DNA from: Alphaproteobacteria bacterium
Lineage (GTDB): Bacteria; Pseudomonadota; Alphaproteobacteria; SHVV01
Assembly (NCBI GenBank): GCA_016869275.1
Contig: VGEO01000004.1
Location: forward strand, 19,072 to 83,071
Direction: 5' to 3'
Length of the DNA stretch: 64,000 nucleotides
Below the pieces are notes generated by a model that was given only the letters and a program-made list of their open reading frames with translations, had not been told where the DNA came from and made no database searches. Position 1 is the stretch's first letter, and every line of letters starts with the position of its first letter. A program made the position numbers and the translations under genes. Of this stretch, positions 1 through 7,374 are shown piece by piece.

Positions 1-457
1 ACACCACCTCGTTCATCCAGTCGTTGTAGACGAGGCAGCAGTCCTCGACCATGCGGTCGTTCTTGGCGCGCATGGTGTAGAGCATCCACGTCGAATTGAG
101 AATCTCGGCCCACACCCCGTCCTTGTCGATGCATTTGAGGCGTGCATAGGGGTCCATCGACGCGGCGATCAGCTCTTCCTGGAGCTGCTTCTTTTCCGGC
201 GTCGAGTCGTCGCCTTCGACGATCTCGTCGATTTTGATGTACTCGAGGCCGGTGAAGTAGAACTTGCCCTTCAAGCCCATCGCGTCGTTCAGGTAGCGCG
301 GCACCTGCTCGCCGTACTCCTTGGCGAGCGGTTTCTCGAACAAATCCGGCGGCTCGAGCACATGGCTGTCGCCGGAGATGATCCACTGCACCGGTTTCTT
401 CCTCGCCGCCGGTTTGGCCTTGGGCTTGAACCTGAGAACCTTGGCTTTCTTCGCCAT
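1..457 (-). CDS. TIM-barrel amidohydrolase, N-terminal part (cut by window edge)
   Basis: The 152 visible codons run from ATG at 457 to the left edge, so the C-terminal half is missing. After a basic extension (KAKVLRFKPKAKPAARKK) the protein reads WIISGDSHVLEP, the Asp-x-His entry motif of the amidohydrolase-2 (COG2159, ACMSD-like) family. It continues with FYFTGLEYIKIDEIVEGDD and GVWAEILNSTWMLYTMRA, which match the two downstream paralogues almost word for word. A good Shine-Dalgarno (GAGGAGG) precedes the ATG. It is the third member of a tandem array on this strand. Family membership is clear; the substrate (decarboxylation or hydrolysis of a carboxylated or cyclic compound) is unknown. 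Confidence 0.85.
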   Translation of the reverse strand, partial: MAKKAKVLRFKPKAKPAARKKPVQWIISGDSHVLEPPDLFEKPLAKEYGEQVPRYLNDAMGLKGKFYFTGLEYIKIDEIVEGDDSTPEKKQLQEELIAASMDPYARLKCIDKDGVWAEILNSTWMLYTMRAKNDRMVEDCCLVYNDWMNEVV

Positions 458-587
458 CAACTCCTCCTCGTGAACGGGCCTATTGCGCGCGCCGCGGTCC
501 CCTCCCCGGGGCCGCCTGCGATGCGCGAAAGTCGCGGCGATTCATAACAGAACCGCCGCGCGCGAGGCAAAGCCAAACGCGGCCACT

Positions 588-1742
588 CTATTCGGCGGCG
601 AGCTTCAAGCCCTTGGCCGGAACCTTGCGGCTTTTCGGCAAGTCGATGCCGTAGAGCCGCGCGCAATTGTAGTAGGCGAGGTCGTCCATCGCCTTTTTGC
701 CGAGCTTGGCCAAGGTCTTCTGCACCACCTTCTGGCTGTTGGGATAGGTGCAGCGGGCGTGCGGGAAGTCCGACCCCCACATCAGGTTCTTCGACCCGAC
801 CGCGTCGACCGCGGCCTTGACGAAAGCGTCGTCGACGAAGCCGTGCCACACCCGCTCCATGTAGTCATCGACTTTCCGCTTCGGGCGCTTGAACTTGAGC
901 GCGTCGGCGAATGGTCCCTCGATCTGGTACATGCGGAACAGGACGTAGGGGATCCACGACACCTCGTACTCCGAGAGCACGACGTGGAGCTTGGGAAAGC
1001 GGTCCATGATGCCGCCGAAGATGAACTCGTTGGCGAGCACCGGGAACGACTCGGAGAGTATCTGGATCGTCAGCTTCGGCAGCTCTTCGCGCTCCTTGCC
1101 GAACAAGGTGAACGGATCGCGGATATTGCCGGTGATGATGTGGAGAGTCGGCGGGATCTTGTGCGCCTGGCAGCGCGCCCAAAACTTGTCGTATTTCTTG
1201 TCGCGGTAGGGCGCCCACTCGGGCCGCGAGTCGCAATTGACCAGAACGGCAACATGGCCCTTCTTGGCGACGCGGTCGAGTTCGCGGCACGCCCAGTCGA
1301 CGTCGGCCATGTGGATCATCGCCGTCGCTTTGAAACGGGTCGGATTAGCCGACGCCATCTCGCCGACCCAGTCGTTGTAAAGGCGGCAGCAGTCCTCGAC
1401 CATGCGGTCGTTTGCCGCGCGCATGGTGTAGAGCATCCAGGTCGAATTGAGCACCTCGGCCCACACCCCGTCCTGGTCGATGCACTCGATCCGCGCGTAG
1501 GGATCCATCGAGGCGCGGATCAAGGTTTCCTGCAGCTTCTTCTTGGCCGGTGTCTCGTCGCCTTCGACGATTTCGTCGACCTGGATGTATTCGAGGCCGG
1601 TGAAATAGAACTGGCCGCTCTTGCCGAGGTGCTTGTTGCGGTAGCCCGGCAGTTGATCGCCGTACTTGCGCGCGATCGGCTTGAACAGGTCGTCGGGCTC
1701 GAGCACGTGCGAGTCGCTCGAAATGATCCATTCCTTGGTCAT
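588..1742 (-). CDS. TIM-barrel amidohydrolase (amidohydrolase-2 / ACMSD-like)
   Basis: The 384-residue protein has the family landmarks: D10-S-H12 at the N-terminus, a mid-protein His in LHIITGN, and GSDFPH near residue 322, which carries the late catalytic Asp. The open frame extends 12 codons further upstream, but ATG at 1742 is chosen because GGAGGATGG lies directly before it and the homologous region starts there. It is a close paralogue of the genes at 1-457 and 1842-2990. All three end or continue in the same style (YPNSQKVV, then LKLAAE at the end of the two complete copies). These enzymes are cytoplasmic, usually metal-dependent, and hydrolyse or decarboxylate ring or semialdehyde acids; the actual substrate cannot be read from sequence. 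Confidence 0.88.
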   Translation of the reverse strand: MTKEWIISSDSHVLEPDDLFKPIARKYGDQLPGYRNKHLGKSGQFYFTGLEYIQVDEIVEGDETPAKKKLQETLIRASMDPYARIECIDQDGVWAEVLNSTWMLYTMRAANDRMVEDCCRLYNDWVGEMASANPTRFKATAMIHMADVDWACRELDRVAKKGHVAVLVNCDSRPEWAPYRDKKYDKFWARCQAHKIPPTLHIITGNIRDPFTLFGKEREELPKLTIQILSESFPVLANEFIFGGIMDRFPKLHVVLSEYEVSWIPYVLFRMYQIEGPFADALKFKRPKRKVDDYMERVWHGFVDDAFVKAAVDAVGSKNLMWGSDFPHARCTYPNSQKVVQKTLAKLGKKAMDDLAYYNCARLYGIDLPKSRKVPAKGLKLAAE

Positions 1743-1780
1743 GGTCCATCCTCCGTTTCGCGAATTATGCAGGCTCATCG

Positions 1781-1815
1781 CGTAAACAGAAAGGGGCGGT
1801 CCCGGCGACCGCCCC
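1781..1815 (-). terminator. Intrinsic terminator after the 1842-2990 gene
   Basis: A perfect 9-bp stem (GGGGCGGTC at 1793-1801 with GACCGCCCC at 1807-1815, loop of 5) is followed, on the minus strand, by the T-rich tract TTTCTGTTT. It lies 27 bases past the stop of the 1842-2990 gene, so that gene is likely transcribed separately from the paralogue downstream of it. Confidence 0.75.
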
Positions 1816-1841
1816 TCGGTTGCGACTGAGTTTCGATCGCC

Positions 1842-2990
1842 CTACTCGGCCGCGAGCTTAAGCCCGTTCTTCTTGATTTCGCGGCTTTTCGGCAGCGTCA
1901 TGTTGTAGTACTCGGCGACGTTGTAATAGGTGAGATCGTCGACCACCTTCTGCGGCAGGCCCTTGAACACCTGTTTCACCACCTTCTGGCTGTTCGGGTA
2001 AGTGCAGCGCGCGTGCGGGAAGTCCGACCCCCAGGCGATGTTCTTGAGCGGCAGCTTTTTCCACACCAGCTTGAACTCGGAATCGTCGACCAAGCCGTGG
2101 AAGATGCGGCTGTAATAGGTCTCGACCGGCTTCTTCGGCAGCTTGATGTGCATCGCCGGCCCAAGCGCGTGCTGGAGCTGATGGACGCGGAACATCCAGT
2201 ACGGCAGCCACGATACCTCGAACTCCGAGCACACGATCTTGAGCTTGGGGAAGCGATCCATGATGCCGCCGAAGATGAACTCGTTGGCGACGACCGGACC
2301 GGCCTCCTGCAGCAGTTTGATGGTTTCGCCCGGGATCTTCTTGCGCTCATCGCCGTGGAAGGTGAAGAGGTCCTTCACGTTGCCGGTGATGATGTGGAGC
2401 GTGACCGGCATGTCGGCTTCCTGCGCCGCCGCCCAGAAGCGGTCGTATTGCTTCTCCTGATAGAGCGGCCAGTCGGGACGGGTGTCGCAGTTGATGAGCA
2501 CGCTACGCAAGCCCTTCTTGGCAACCCGCTTCAATTCCTTTGCGGCCCAGCCGACGTCGGCCATGTGGATCATGGCGGTGCCGTAGAGACGACGGGGATC
2601 GGCGCTGGCGTGCTCGGCGATCCAGTCGTTGTAAACCTGGCAGCACGCCTCGACCATGCGGTCGTCGGGCGCGCGCATCGTGTAGAGCATCCAGGTCGAG
2701 TTGAGGATTTCGGCCCACACGCCGTCGCGGTCGAGGCACTTGAGTCGAACGTAGGGATCCTTCGAGGCGCGGATCAGCTCGTCCTGGAGCGCCTGCTTGG
2801 CCGGATCGGAGCCGCCTTCGACGATCTCATCGATCCGGATGTACTCGTAGCCGGTGAAATAGAACTTGGCTTTGACGCCCTTGTAGCCGTCGACGTAACG
2901 GGGCGTGTCCTTGAACCGCTTGCCGAGCGCCTTCTCGAACAAACCTTCGGGCTCGAGAATGTGCGAGTCGCTCGAGTTGATCCACTGCAT
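1842..2990 (-). CDS. TIM-barrel amidohydrolase (amidohydrolase-2 / ACMSD-like)
   Basis: A 382-residue paralogue of the two neighbours. D8-S-H10 opens the barrel, LHIITGN carries the middle His, and WGSDFPHARCTYPNS lies near residue 319. The ATG at 2990 has a clean AGGAGG about 9 bases upstream. The three copies keep the same length and motifs but differ through the 40-residue segment after the first strand, which suggests divergence in substrate entry rather than loss of function. An intrinsic terminator lies just downstream. The reaction is probably hydrolysis or non-oxidative decarboxylation; the substrate is unknown. Confidence 0.88.
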   Translation of the reverse strand: MQWINSSDSHILEPEGLFEKALGKRFKDTPRYVDGYKGVKAKFYFTGYEYIRIDEIVEGGSDPAKQALQDELIRASKDPYVRLKCLDRDGVWAEILNSTWMLYTMRAPDDRMVEACCQVYNDWIAEHASADPRRLYGTAMIHMADVGWAAKELKRVAKKGLRSVLINCDTRPDWPLYQEKQYDRFWAAAQEADMPVTLHIITGNVKDLFTFHGDERKKIPGETIKLLQEAGPVVANEFIFGGIMDRFPKLKIVCSEFEVSWLPYWMFRVHQLQHALGPAMHIKLPKKPVETYYSRIFHGLVDDSEFKLVWKKLPLKNIAWGSDFPHARCTYPNSQKVVKQVFKGLPQKVVDDLTYYNVAEYYNMTLPKSREIKKNGLKLAAE

Positions 2991-3043
2991 TAGTCGGTAT
3001 CCTCCTGGTTGCTATTCGTGCGGACCGGCTCGCGGCCCGCTCC

Positions 3044-4396
3044 CTACTCCGCCGCGATCGAACGGGTCGGAACTTCCTTGACGCGCGCTTGGGTGTACAT
3101 GTCGCGCCACATGTCGTACGAGAACCGGCTGACCTTGGCCGGGTCGAACACGTGCTTCGGCAGCTTGACCGGCTCGCCGCCCTTGTAGATGGCGCGGATG
3201 TTCTTCTTGTCTTGTAGCACGCGGATGTCGGCGAGCGGATCCTTGTCGAGAACGACGAAGTCGGCGTAGCGCCCAACCGCAAGCGCGCCGACGTCGGCGT
3301 GGTCGCGCAGCATGGTCGCGTTGTTGACGGTTGTCGCCTGCAGCGCTTCGCCCGGCGTGAATCCCATGAGGGTCACGTAAAACTCGAGTTCGCGCGCGTG
3401 CCATTCGCCGTAAGGTGTGATGGCGAAGCCAGAGTCGGTGCCGACCAGGAACTTGACCCCGGCTTTCTTGGCCTTGAGCAGGTTCGGGACGCCTTCATCG
3501 ACGATCCGCTTCATGAGGTCGCGGTGCTTGTGGTTCCCGTCCGTGGCCTGGGTGAACTCATAACCATTCACCATCAGCGCGAACGTCGGACACAACACCA
3601 AGTTCTTTTCCAAGCAGGTGTCGATGGCCTCGTCGTCGATGTAGAAGGCGTGGAAGATGACGTCGCAACCGGCGCGGGCCGACTGTAGCGTCGCCTCGCG
3701 GCCACGGGCGTGGCTGATGACTTTCTTCCCGAGCCGGTGCGCCTCGGCGACGATGGCATCGAGCTCGTCTTGGGCGAAGCAGCCGCCGAGCTCCCCGGTT
3801 TGCGGATTCACGTAGACGCCGTCGGCCGCAATCTTGATGAAATCGACGCCGTCCTTGACCTCGGCGCGGATTTCCTCGATCGCCTCCGTGACGTTGCGAA
3901 CCAAGACGCCAACCGACGTCTCGGGCACGCCGATCCAGGTCGGGTAGTAGTCGGCTAGACCCTGGCGCGGCGTGATCTGGCGGCCGGAACACGAGATGCG
4001 CGGGCCGACATAGAGCCCGGCGTTGATCGCGTCGCGTACCGCAATGGTGACGCGGCCGGTGATCGCCGGATCGGCGAGCGAGGTATATCCGGCGGCCAGC
4101 ACCTGCTGCGCGCCCATCATGGCGCGAATCGCGCGGAACTCGACCGGTGCGTAGAGGTCGAGGTCCTCCTCGTTGTGGGCGTTGCCGTATGAAAGGTGGA
4201 CGTGAACGTCGATCAGACCCGGCGTCACGAATGCTTGGCCGTAATCGACGACCGTATCGGTCGCGGCCGGTTTGGGCGCGGCCTGGGTGGCACCGACATA
4301 AGCGATCCGATCGCCTTGGGCGACGATGGTCTGGTCGCGCTCAGCGCGCGTGGTCAGGCCCGTGAACAGCGAGCCGCAACGGATGTGCTTGGCCAT
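3044..4396 (-). CDS. Amidohydrolase, imidazolonepropionase/prolidase-like
   Basis: The 450-residue protein begins with the small beta-sandwich typical of cyclic amidohydrolases (residues 1-55). LIDVHVH follows (H65, H67 as metal ligands), then VDFIKIAADG (candidate bridging Lys), KVISHARG (His) and FLVGTDSGFAITP (catalytic Asp). The C-terminal strand returns to the beta-sandwich (RYADFVVLDKDPLADI). These are features of the COG1228 group that hydrolyses cyclic amides or dipeptides in the cytoplasm. It is paralogous to the genes at 45400-46749 and 46763-48112. It follows RidA in the same orientation and lies 54 bases ahead of the 1842-2990 gene, consistent with one catabolic operon. Substrate unknown. 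Confidence 0.88.
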   Translation of the reverse strand: MAKHIRCGSLFTGLTTRAERDQTIVAQGDRIAYVGATQAAPKPAATDTVVDYGQAFVTPGLIDVHVHLSYGNAHNEEDLDLYAPVEFRAIRAMMGAQQVLAAGYTSLADPAITGRVTIAVRDAINAGLYVGPRISCSGRQITPRQGLADYYPTWIGVPETSVGVLVRNVTEAIEEIRAEVKDGVDFIKIAADGVYVNPQTGELGGCFAQDELDAIVAEAHRLGKKVISHARGREATLQSARAGCDVIFHAFYIDDEAIDTCLEKNLVLCPTFALMVNGYEFTQATDGNHKHRDLMKRIVDEGVPNLLKAKKAGVKFLVGTDSGFAITPYGEWHARELEFYVTLMGFTPGEALQATTVNNATMLRDHADVGALAVGRYADFVVLDKDPLADIRVLQDKKNIRAIYKGGEPVKLPKHVFDPAKVSRFSYDMWRDMYTQARVKEVPTRSIAAE

Positions 4397-4452
4397 GCTC
4401 TGCTTACCTCCCCGAGAGCGCGATTAGCGGCGTCGTTTTCTTGTGATCCGCG

Positions 4453-4893
4453 TTAACGCCGTCGGCGCCGCGGCTTGTCGTCAATATAACCAATCGCCTC
4501 GACCTCGACCAGATTGTCGGGGTCGAACAGCGACGAAACCCCGACCAGGGTCGACGCCGGAAAGTCGCCCGAAAACACTTCGCGTCGCGCCTTCCAGATC
4601 GCCGGTTGGAACCGAATGTCGGTCGTGTACATCGTGATCTTGACGACGTCGTCGACCGTGCCGCCCGCGGCCTCCATCAGCGCCTTGATGTTCTGGAAGA
4701 TCTGGCGCGCCTGCAGGTAGGGGTCTGACTTGCTGACGAGCTTGCCGCGCTTGTCGATCGCGATCTGACCGGAGAGATAGACGTGGTTGCCGACCCGCTT
4801 GCACTGCGAGTAGGACCCGGGCGGACCTTCCGGCACTTTGGCGCTGGAGATGCGCCTGCCGCTGGCGTTGAGCACCGCTGCTTTTCTTGCCAT
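4453..4893 (-). CDS. RidA/YjgF/Rid family protein
   Basis: The 146-residue protein carries the Rid core: YSQCKRVGNHVYLSGQIA, then SDPYLQARQIFQNIKALME, then VKITMYTTDI, ending in EVEAIGYIDD. Rid proteins are small trimeric enzymes that deaminate reactive enamine/imine intermediates. Members inside catabolic operons often act on pathway intermediates. The frame is open 37 codons further upstream, but ATG at 4893 matches the family N-terminus and has GAGAGGATG just before it. It is the first gene of the minus-strand group leading to the amidohydrolases. The tail ends in a run of Arg, which is unusual but probably harmless. The family is certain; an exact role is not claimed. Confidence 0.88.
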   Translation of the reverse strand: MARKAAVLNASGRRISSAKVPEGPPGSYSQCKRVGNHVYLSGQIAIDKRGKLVSKSDPYLQARQIFQNIKALMEAAGGTVDDVVKITMYTTDIRFQPAIWKARREVFSGDFPASTLVGVSSLFDPDNLVEVEAIGYIDDKPRRRRR

Positions 4894-5018
4894 GACATCC
4901 TCTCCCGGTTCGTCGCGACCGCCCGACCGGTCGCATGCGGCGCGCATCCTAGCCATCTTTTGCGGGCGCTCAAGCGCCGTGGCACAATCGCGCGATCGAT
5001 TCACCCGCGGAGGAAAGC

Positions 5019-5570
5019 ATGGGCGTGATCCAACCCAAGGAACAGCGGGCCGGCGGCTTACCGGCGCAAGGGCCGTGCGGCGTATGGGCCGAGCACGAAG
5101 GCGAGACCCATTGGCAGCCGGAACCGGCGCACGGCCACGTCACGCTCAAGATCACGCCCGACACGTTCCCCTCGAACCTGATGACGGTCGGGTTTCAGTA
5201 CATCGACGAAGGCTGCGCGCTCCGCGACCACGGCCACCGCGCCTCGGACGAACTCTTATTTGTATGGGGCGGCCACGGCACCGCCTACTTGGACGGTGTG
5301 CCGCACAAGGTCGAGCCGGGCTCGCTCGTCTATGTCGGCCGCTTCGTCAAGCACGGCTTCGTCAACGAGGGAAAAGGCCAGCTCAAGCTGATGTGGGTGA
5401 TTACGCCGCCCGGGCTCGAACACGCGATCCGCGGCATGGGTCGCCTGAGGGAGCCGGGCAGCGACCAGCGTCCGGGGGCGTTCGATCGCCCGCCCAACAT
5501 CCGCGACATCCTCGATCGTGCCGGCTTCGCGCGGCCGGACACGCTGGTGCCGGGCGGCAGCGGGCGATAG
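5019..5570 (+). CDS. Cupin-domain protein
   Basis: A 183-residue protein with a single cupin barrel at about residues 45-125: a glycine-rich first motif with DHGHRASDELLFVWGGHG (metal-binding His/Glu candidates) and the second motif PGSLVYVGRFVKHGFVNEG. GGAGGAAAGC precedes the ATG. It is divergent from the ridA-amidohydrolase group, with a short shared upstream region. Single-domain cupins of this size may be dioxygenases, isomerases or sensory binding proteins. The location beside a catabolic group favours an enzyme or ligand sensor, but the substrate cannot be named. Confidence 0.8.
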   Translation: MGVIQPKEQRAGGLPAQGPCGVWAEHEGETHWQPEPAHGHVTLKITPDTFPSNLMTVGFQYIDEGCALRDHGHRASDELLFVWGGHGTAYLDGVPHKVEPGSLVYVGRFVKHGFVNEGKGQLKLMWVITPPGLEHAIRGMGRLREPGSDQRPGAFDRPPNIRDILDRAGFARPDTLVPGGSGR

Positions 5571-5609
5571 AACGCGATTTGCCCGAACGAGGAGACATAT
5601 GCCGCGGGC

Positions 5610-5637
5610 TTGACTCCGGTATAACTATAGTTATACT
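5610..5637 (+). promoter_or_regulatory. Promoter of the toxin-antitoxin pair, probably leaderless
   Basis: TTGACT (5610-5615), a 16-bp spacer and TATACT (5632-5637) form a sigma70-type promoter. A start point 6-7 bases after the -10 falls on the A of the antitoxin ATG at 5644, so the transcript would have no 5' leader. No Shine-Dalgarno is present before that ATG, which fits. Confidence 0.6.
5619..5636. promoter_or_regulatory. 18-bp perfect palindrome, putative antitoxin operator
   Basis: GTATAACTATAGTTATAC is a perfect palindrome that fills the -35/-10 spacer and overlaps the -10 hexamer, 7 bases before the antitoxin start. Its AT content stands out strongly from the GC-rich surroundings. 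Binding of a ribbon-helix-helix antitoxin dimer or of the toxin-antitoxin complex here would block the promoter directly. This is the usual autoregulation of such modules, but the assignment is inferred from position and symmetry. Confidence 0.65.
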
Positions 5638-5643
5638 CAGTGT

Positions 5644-5883
5644 ATGAAAACCGCGATTTCGCTACCCGACCGCGTTTTCCGGTCCGGCGAAGAGCTTGCC
5701 TCGCGCCTTGGCTTGTCCCGAAGCGAGCTTTATGCACGCGCCCTCGCCGCGCTGATCGAAAAGCACCGCGATGATCTGACAACCGCGCGCCTCAACGCGG
5801 TCTATGGACCGGTGGGCGAAGACTCGTCGCTCGACGATGTGGTGGCATCGCTGCAACATCGGTCGCTCGTCAAGGACGATTAG
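5644..5883 (+). CDS. MazE-type antitoxin, ribbon-helix-helix
   Basis: The 79-residue protein begins MKTAISLPDRVFRSGEELA and continues SRLGLSRSELYARALAALIEK. This is a strand followed by two helices, the ribbon-helix-helix DNA-binding fold. The C-terminal tail (residues 45-79) is acidic and likely disordered until it wraps the toxin. Its stop overlaps the toxin start by one base (TAGTG), giving translational coupling. The start is fixed by the promoter and operator just upstream. The antitoxin role is inferred from the fold and the MazF-like partner. Confidence 0.85.
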   Translation: MKTAISLPDRVFRSGEELASRLGLSRSELYARALAALIEKHRDDLTTARLNAVYGPVGEDSSLDDVVASLQHRSLVKDD

Positions 5884-6239
5884 TGCGGCGCGGCGAGATC
5901 TGGTGGGCCTCGCTGCCCGAGCCGGTCGGCGCCGGACCGGGGTTGCGGCGACCGGTCCTCATCGTTTCCGCCAACAGTTTCAATGCCAGCGCTATTCGAA
6001 CTGTGATCGCCGCTGTTGTCACTTCGAACCTTAAGCTCGCCAATGCTCCGGGAAACGTTCGCATCCGTGCCAAAGGAAGCGGACTTTCGCAACCCTCGGT
6101 CGTCAACGTGTCACAACTTGTTACCGTCGACAAAACGCTTCTGACCGAGCGCGTCGGTCGGATCGATTTGCGAAGTCTCGCCGAGGTCGACCGGGGCCTC
6201 CGCACCGTCCTCGCGATCGAACTAAGATCCGGCGACTAA
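5883..6239 (+). CDS. MazF/PemK-family endoribonuclease toxin
   Basis: A 118-residue protein with GTG start at 5883, sharing one base with the antitoxin stop. It opens RRGEIWWASLPEP and continues LRRPVLIVSANSFN, the canonical beta-barrel start of MazF/PemK toxins (catalytic Arg in the RRPVLI strand). VVNVSQLVTVDKTLL and RVGRIDLRSLAEVDRGLRTVL form the remaining conserved strand-helix. Members cleave mRNA at short sequences when the antitoxin is degraded. All expected segments are present, so the toxin is probably active. Cleavage specificity cannot be deduced. Confidence 0.9.
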   Translation: MRRGEIWWASLPEPVGAGPGLRRPVLIVSANSFNASAIRTVIAAVVTSNLKLANAPGNVRIRAKGSGLSQPSVVNVSQLVTVDKTLLTERVGRIDLRSLAEVDRGLRTVLAIELRSGD

Positions 6240-6249
6240 GTGCTAGAGT
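6240..6249 (+). promoter_or_regulatory. Possible extended -10 element before the hydrolase
   Basis: GTGCTAGAGT overlaps the end of the toxin gene by one base and precedes the ATG at 6273 by 23 bases. The TG-n-TA core is that of an extended -10 promoter. The same GTGCTA core recurs before the genes at 29815, 32010, 49383 and 54560. No good -35 is visible. Confidence 0.35.
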
Positions 6250-6272
6250 ATCGCGGCAGGGAGGACCGTCCG

Positions 6273-7154
6273 ATGAGCCAGCCCGCCGTCAATTGCGTCT
6301 ACAAGCAGTTCCGCGCCGACGAGATGGAGGCGCAGTTCAACCCGCGCGTCGCCCTGGGCAATGTCGATGCGCTCTTGGCCGAACGCTCGGCGGCGAGCGC
6401 CGAAATCCGCAAGCGCCTGAAGCACCGTGCCGACGTGCCCTACGGCGCCGGCCCGCGCGAGACGGTCGACATCTTTCCGGCCGACCGCCCCGACGCCCCG
6501 GTCCACATCTATATCCACGGCGGCTACTGGCGCGCGGTATCGAAGAGCGACGTCTCGAGCCTGGCGGCATCGTTCCACGACGCCGGCGTCACCGCAGTCA
6601 TGCTCGAATACGAACTTTGCCCCAAGGTCACGGTCGCCGATATCGTCCGTCAGACGCGGGCTGGCATCGCCTGGACCTACCGCAACATCAAGAACTATGG
6701 CGGCGATCCCGAACGTCTGTACCTCTCGGGCTCCTCGGCCGGCGGTCATTTGGTCGGCATGGCGCTCGCCTACGATTGGGAGAAGAACGAGAAGCTGCCG
6801 CGCAACCTGATCAAGGGCGCGGTCGCGATCACCGGCGTCATGGATACGGCGCCGGTGCTCCATATCACGCCCAATGAGCAGATCCGGATGACGCCTACGG
6901 TCGCGCGCGACACCAACCCGATGACGCATCCGCCGCTGCCCGGGATTCCCTACATCATTTGCGTCGGCGGCGACGAGCCGGTCGGCTGGCGGCGGATGTC
7001 GCGCGACTACTACGAGATGTGCCGCGCCAAGGGCATCGCCTGCGAGTTCCATGAGGTCCCCGGCACCCATCACTTCTCGATCACCAACCAGATCGACCGC
7101 AAAGGCAGCCTGATGTGGCGGCTGGTGTTCGGTCAGATGGGGTTCACGGCCTGA
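6273..7154 (+). CDS. Alpha/beta hydrolase, arylformamidase-like
   Basis: The 293-residue protein has the oxyanion motif HGGYWRA (VHIYIHGGYW), the nucleophile elbow GSSAGGH and a late His in GTHHFS. An Asp/Glu lies in the GGDEPVGWRR segment, completing a plausible triad. HGGYW is characteristic of the kynurenine-formamidase (AFMID) branch of the fold, but related carboxylesterases share it. An upstream in-frame GTG exists, but ATG at 6273 is preferred because GGGAGG lies 8 bases before it. It may be transcribed from its own promoter after the toxin gene. Substrate assignment is tentative. Confidence 0.82.
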   Translation: MSQPAVNCVYKQFRADEMEAQFNPRVALGNVDALLAERSAASAEIRKRLKHRADVPYGAGPRETVDIFPADRPDAPVHIYIHGGYWRAVSKSDVSSLAASFHDAGVTAVMLEYELCPKVTVADIVRQTRAGIAWTYRNIKNYGGDPERLYLSGSSAGGHLVGMALAYDWEKNEKLPRNLIKGAVAITGVMDTAPVLHITPNEQIRMTPTVARDTNPMTHPPLPGIPYIICVGGDEPVGWRRMSRDYYEMCRAKGIACEFHEVPGTHHFSITNQIDRKGSLMWRLVFGQMGFTA

Positions 7155-7374
7155 CCGAGAGCTGGCCGCCTGACGGCCGCGTCGTTTCCTTGACAGGGTG
7201 GGAGGTGGGCGGCAATGTTCGCGCGCCTGGGCCTTGCTCGAACGCGCGGCCGGCGACGCGCTGCACGGGAGGCGGTGCGATACCAACGTCGACGTGCGGT
7301 GCTGAGGGGCGCCGAGGGATCGAGCGCCTCGGAGCGAGCGCCAATCTGTCGCGACCGGAGGAGGACGACACGGC
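7155..7374. other. 220-base gap before livH
   Basis: No credible gene is visible, and the liv binding protein that usually precedes livH is absent here. TTGACA at 7190-7195 could be a -35 box, but no convincing -10 follows at 16-18 bases. GGAGGACGAC just before 7375 serves as ribosome binding site for livH. Confidence 0.4.

Noticed and set aside
483..1829. Long plus-strand open frame of 448 codons over the amidohydrolase genes
   Set aside because: It lies antisense to the conserved 588-1742 gene and has GC-rich codon-mirror composition with no recognisable domain.
5330..5782. Minus-strand frame over the cupin and toxin-antitoxin promoter
   Set aside because: Low-complexity Arg/Ser content, no start signal, and it covers the promoter and palindrome.
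7155..7374. A lost livK gene in the gap before livH
   Set aside because: No frame in the gap shows a signal peptide or Peripla_BP_6 segment.
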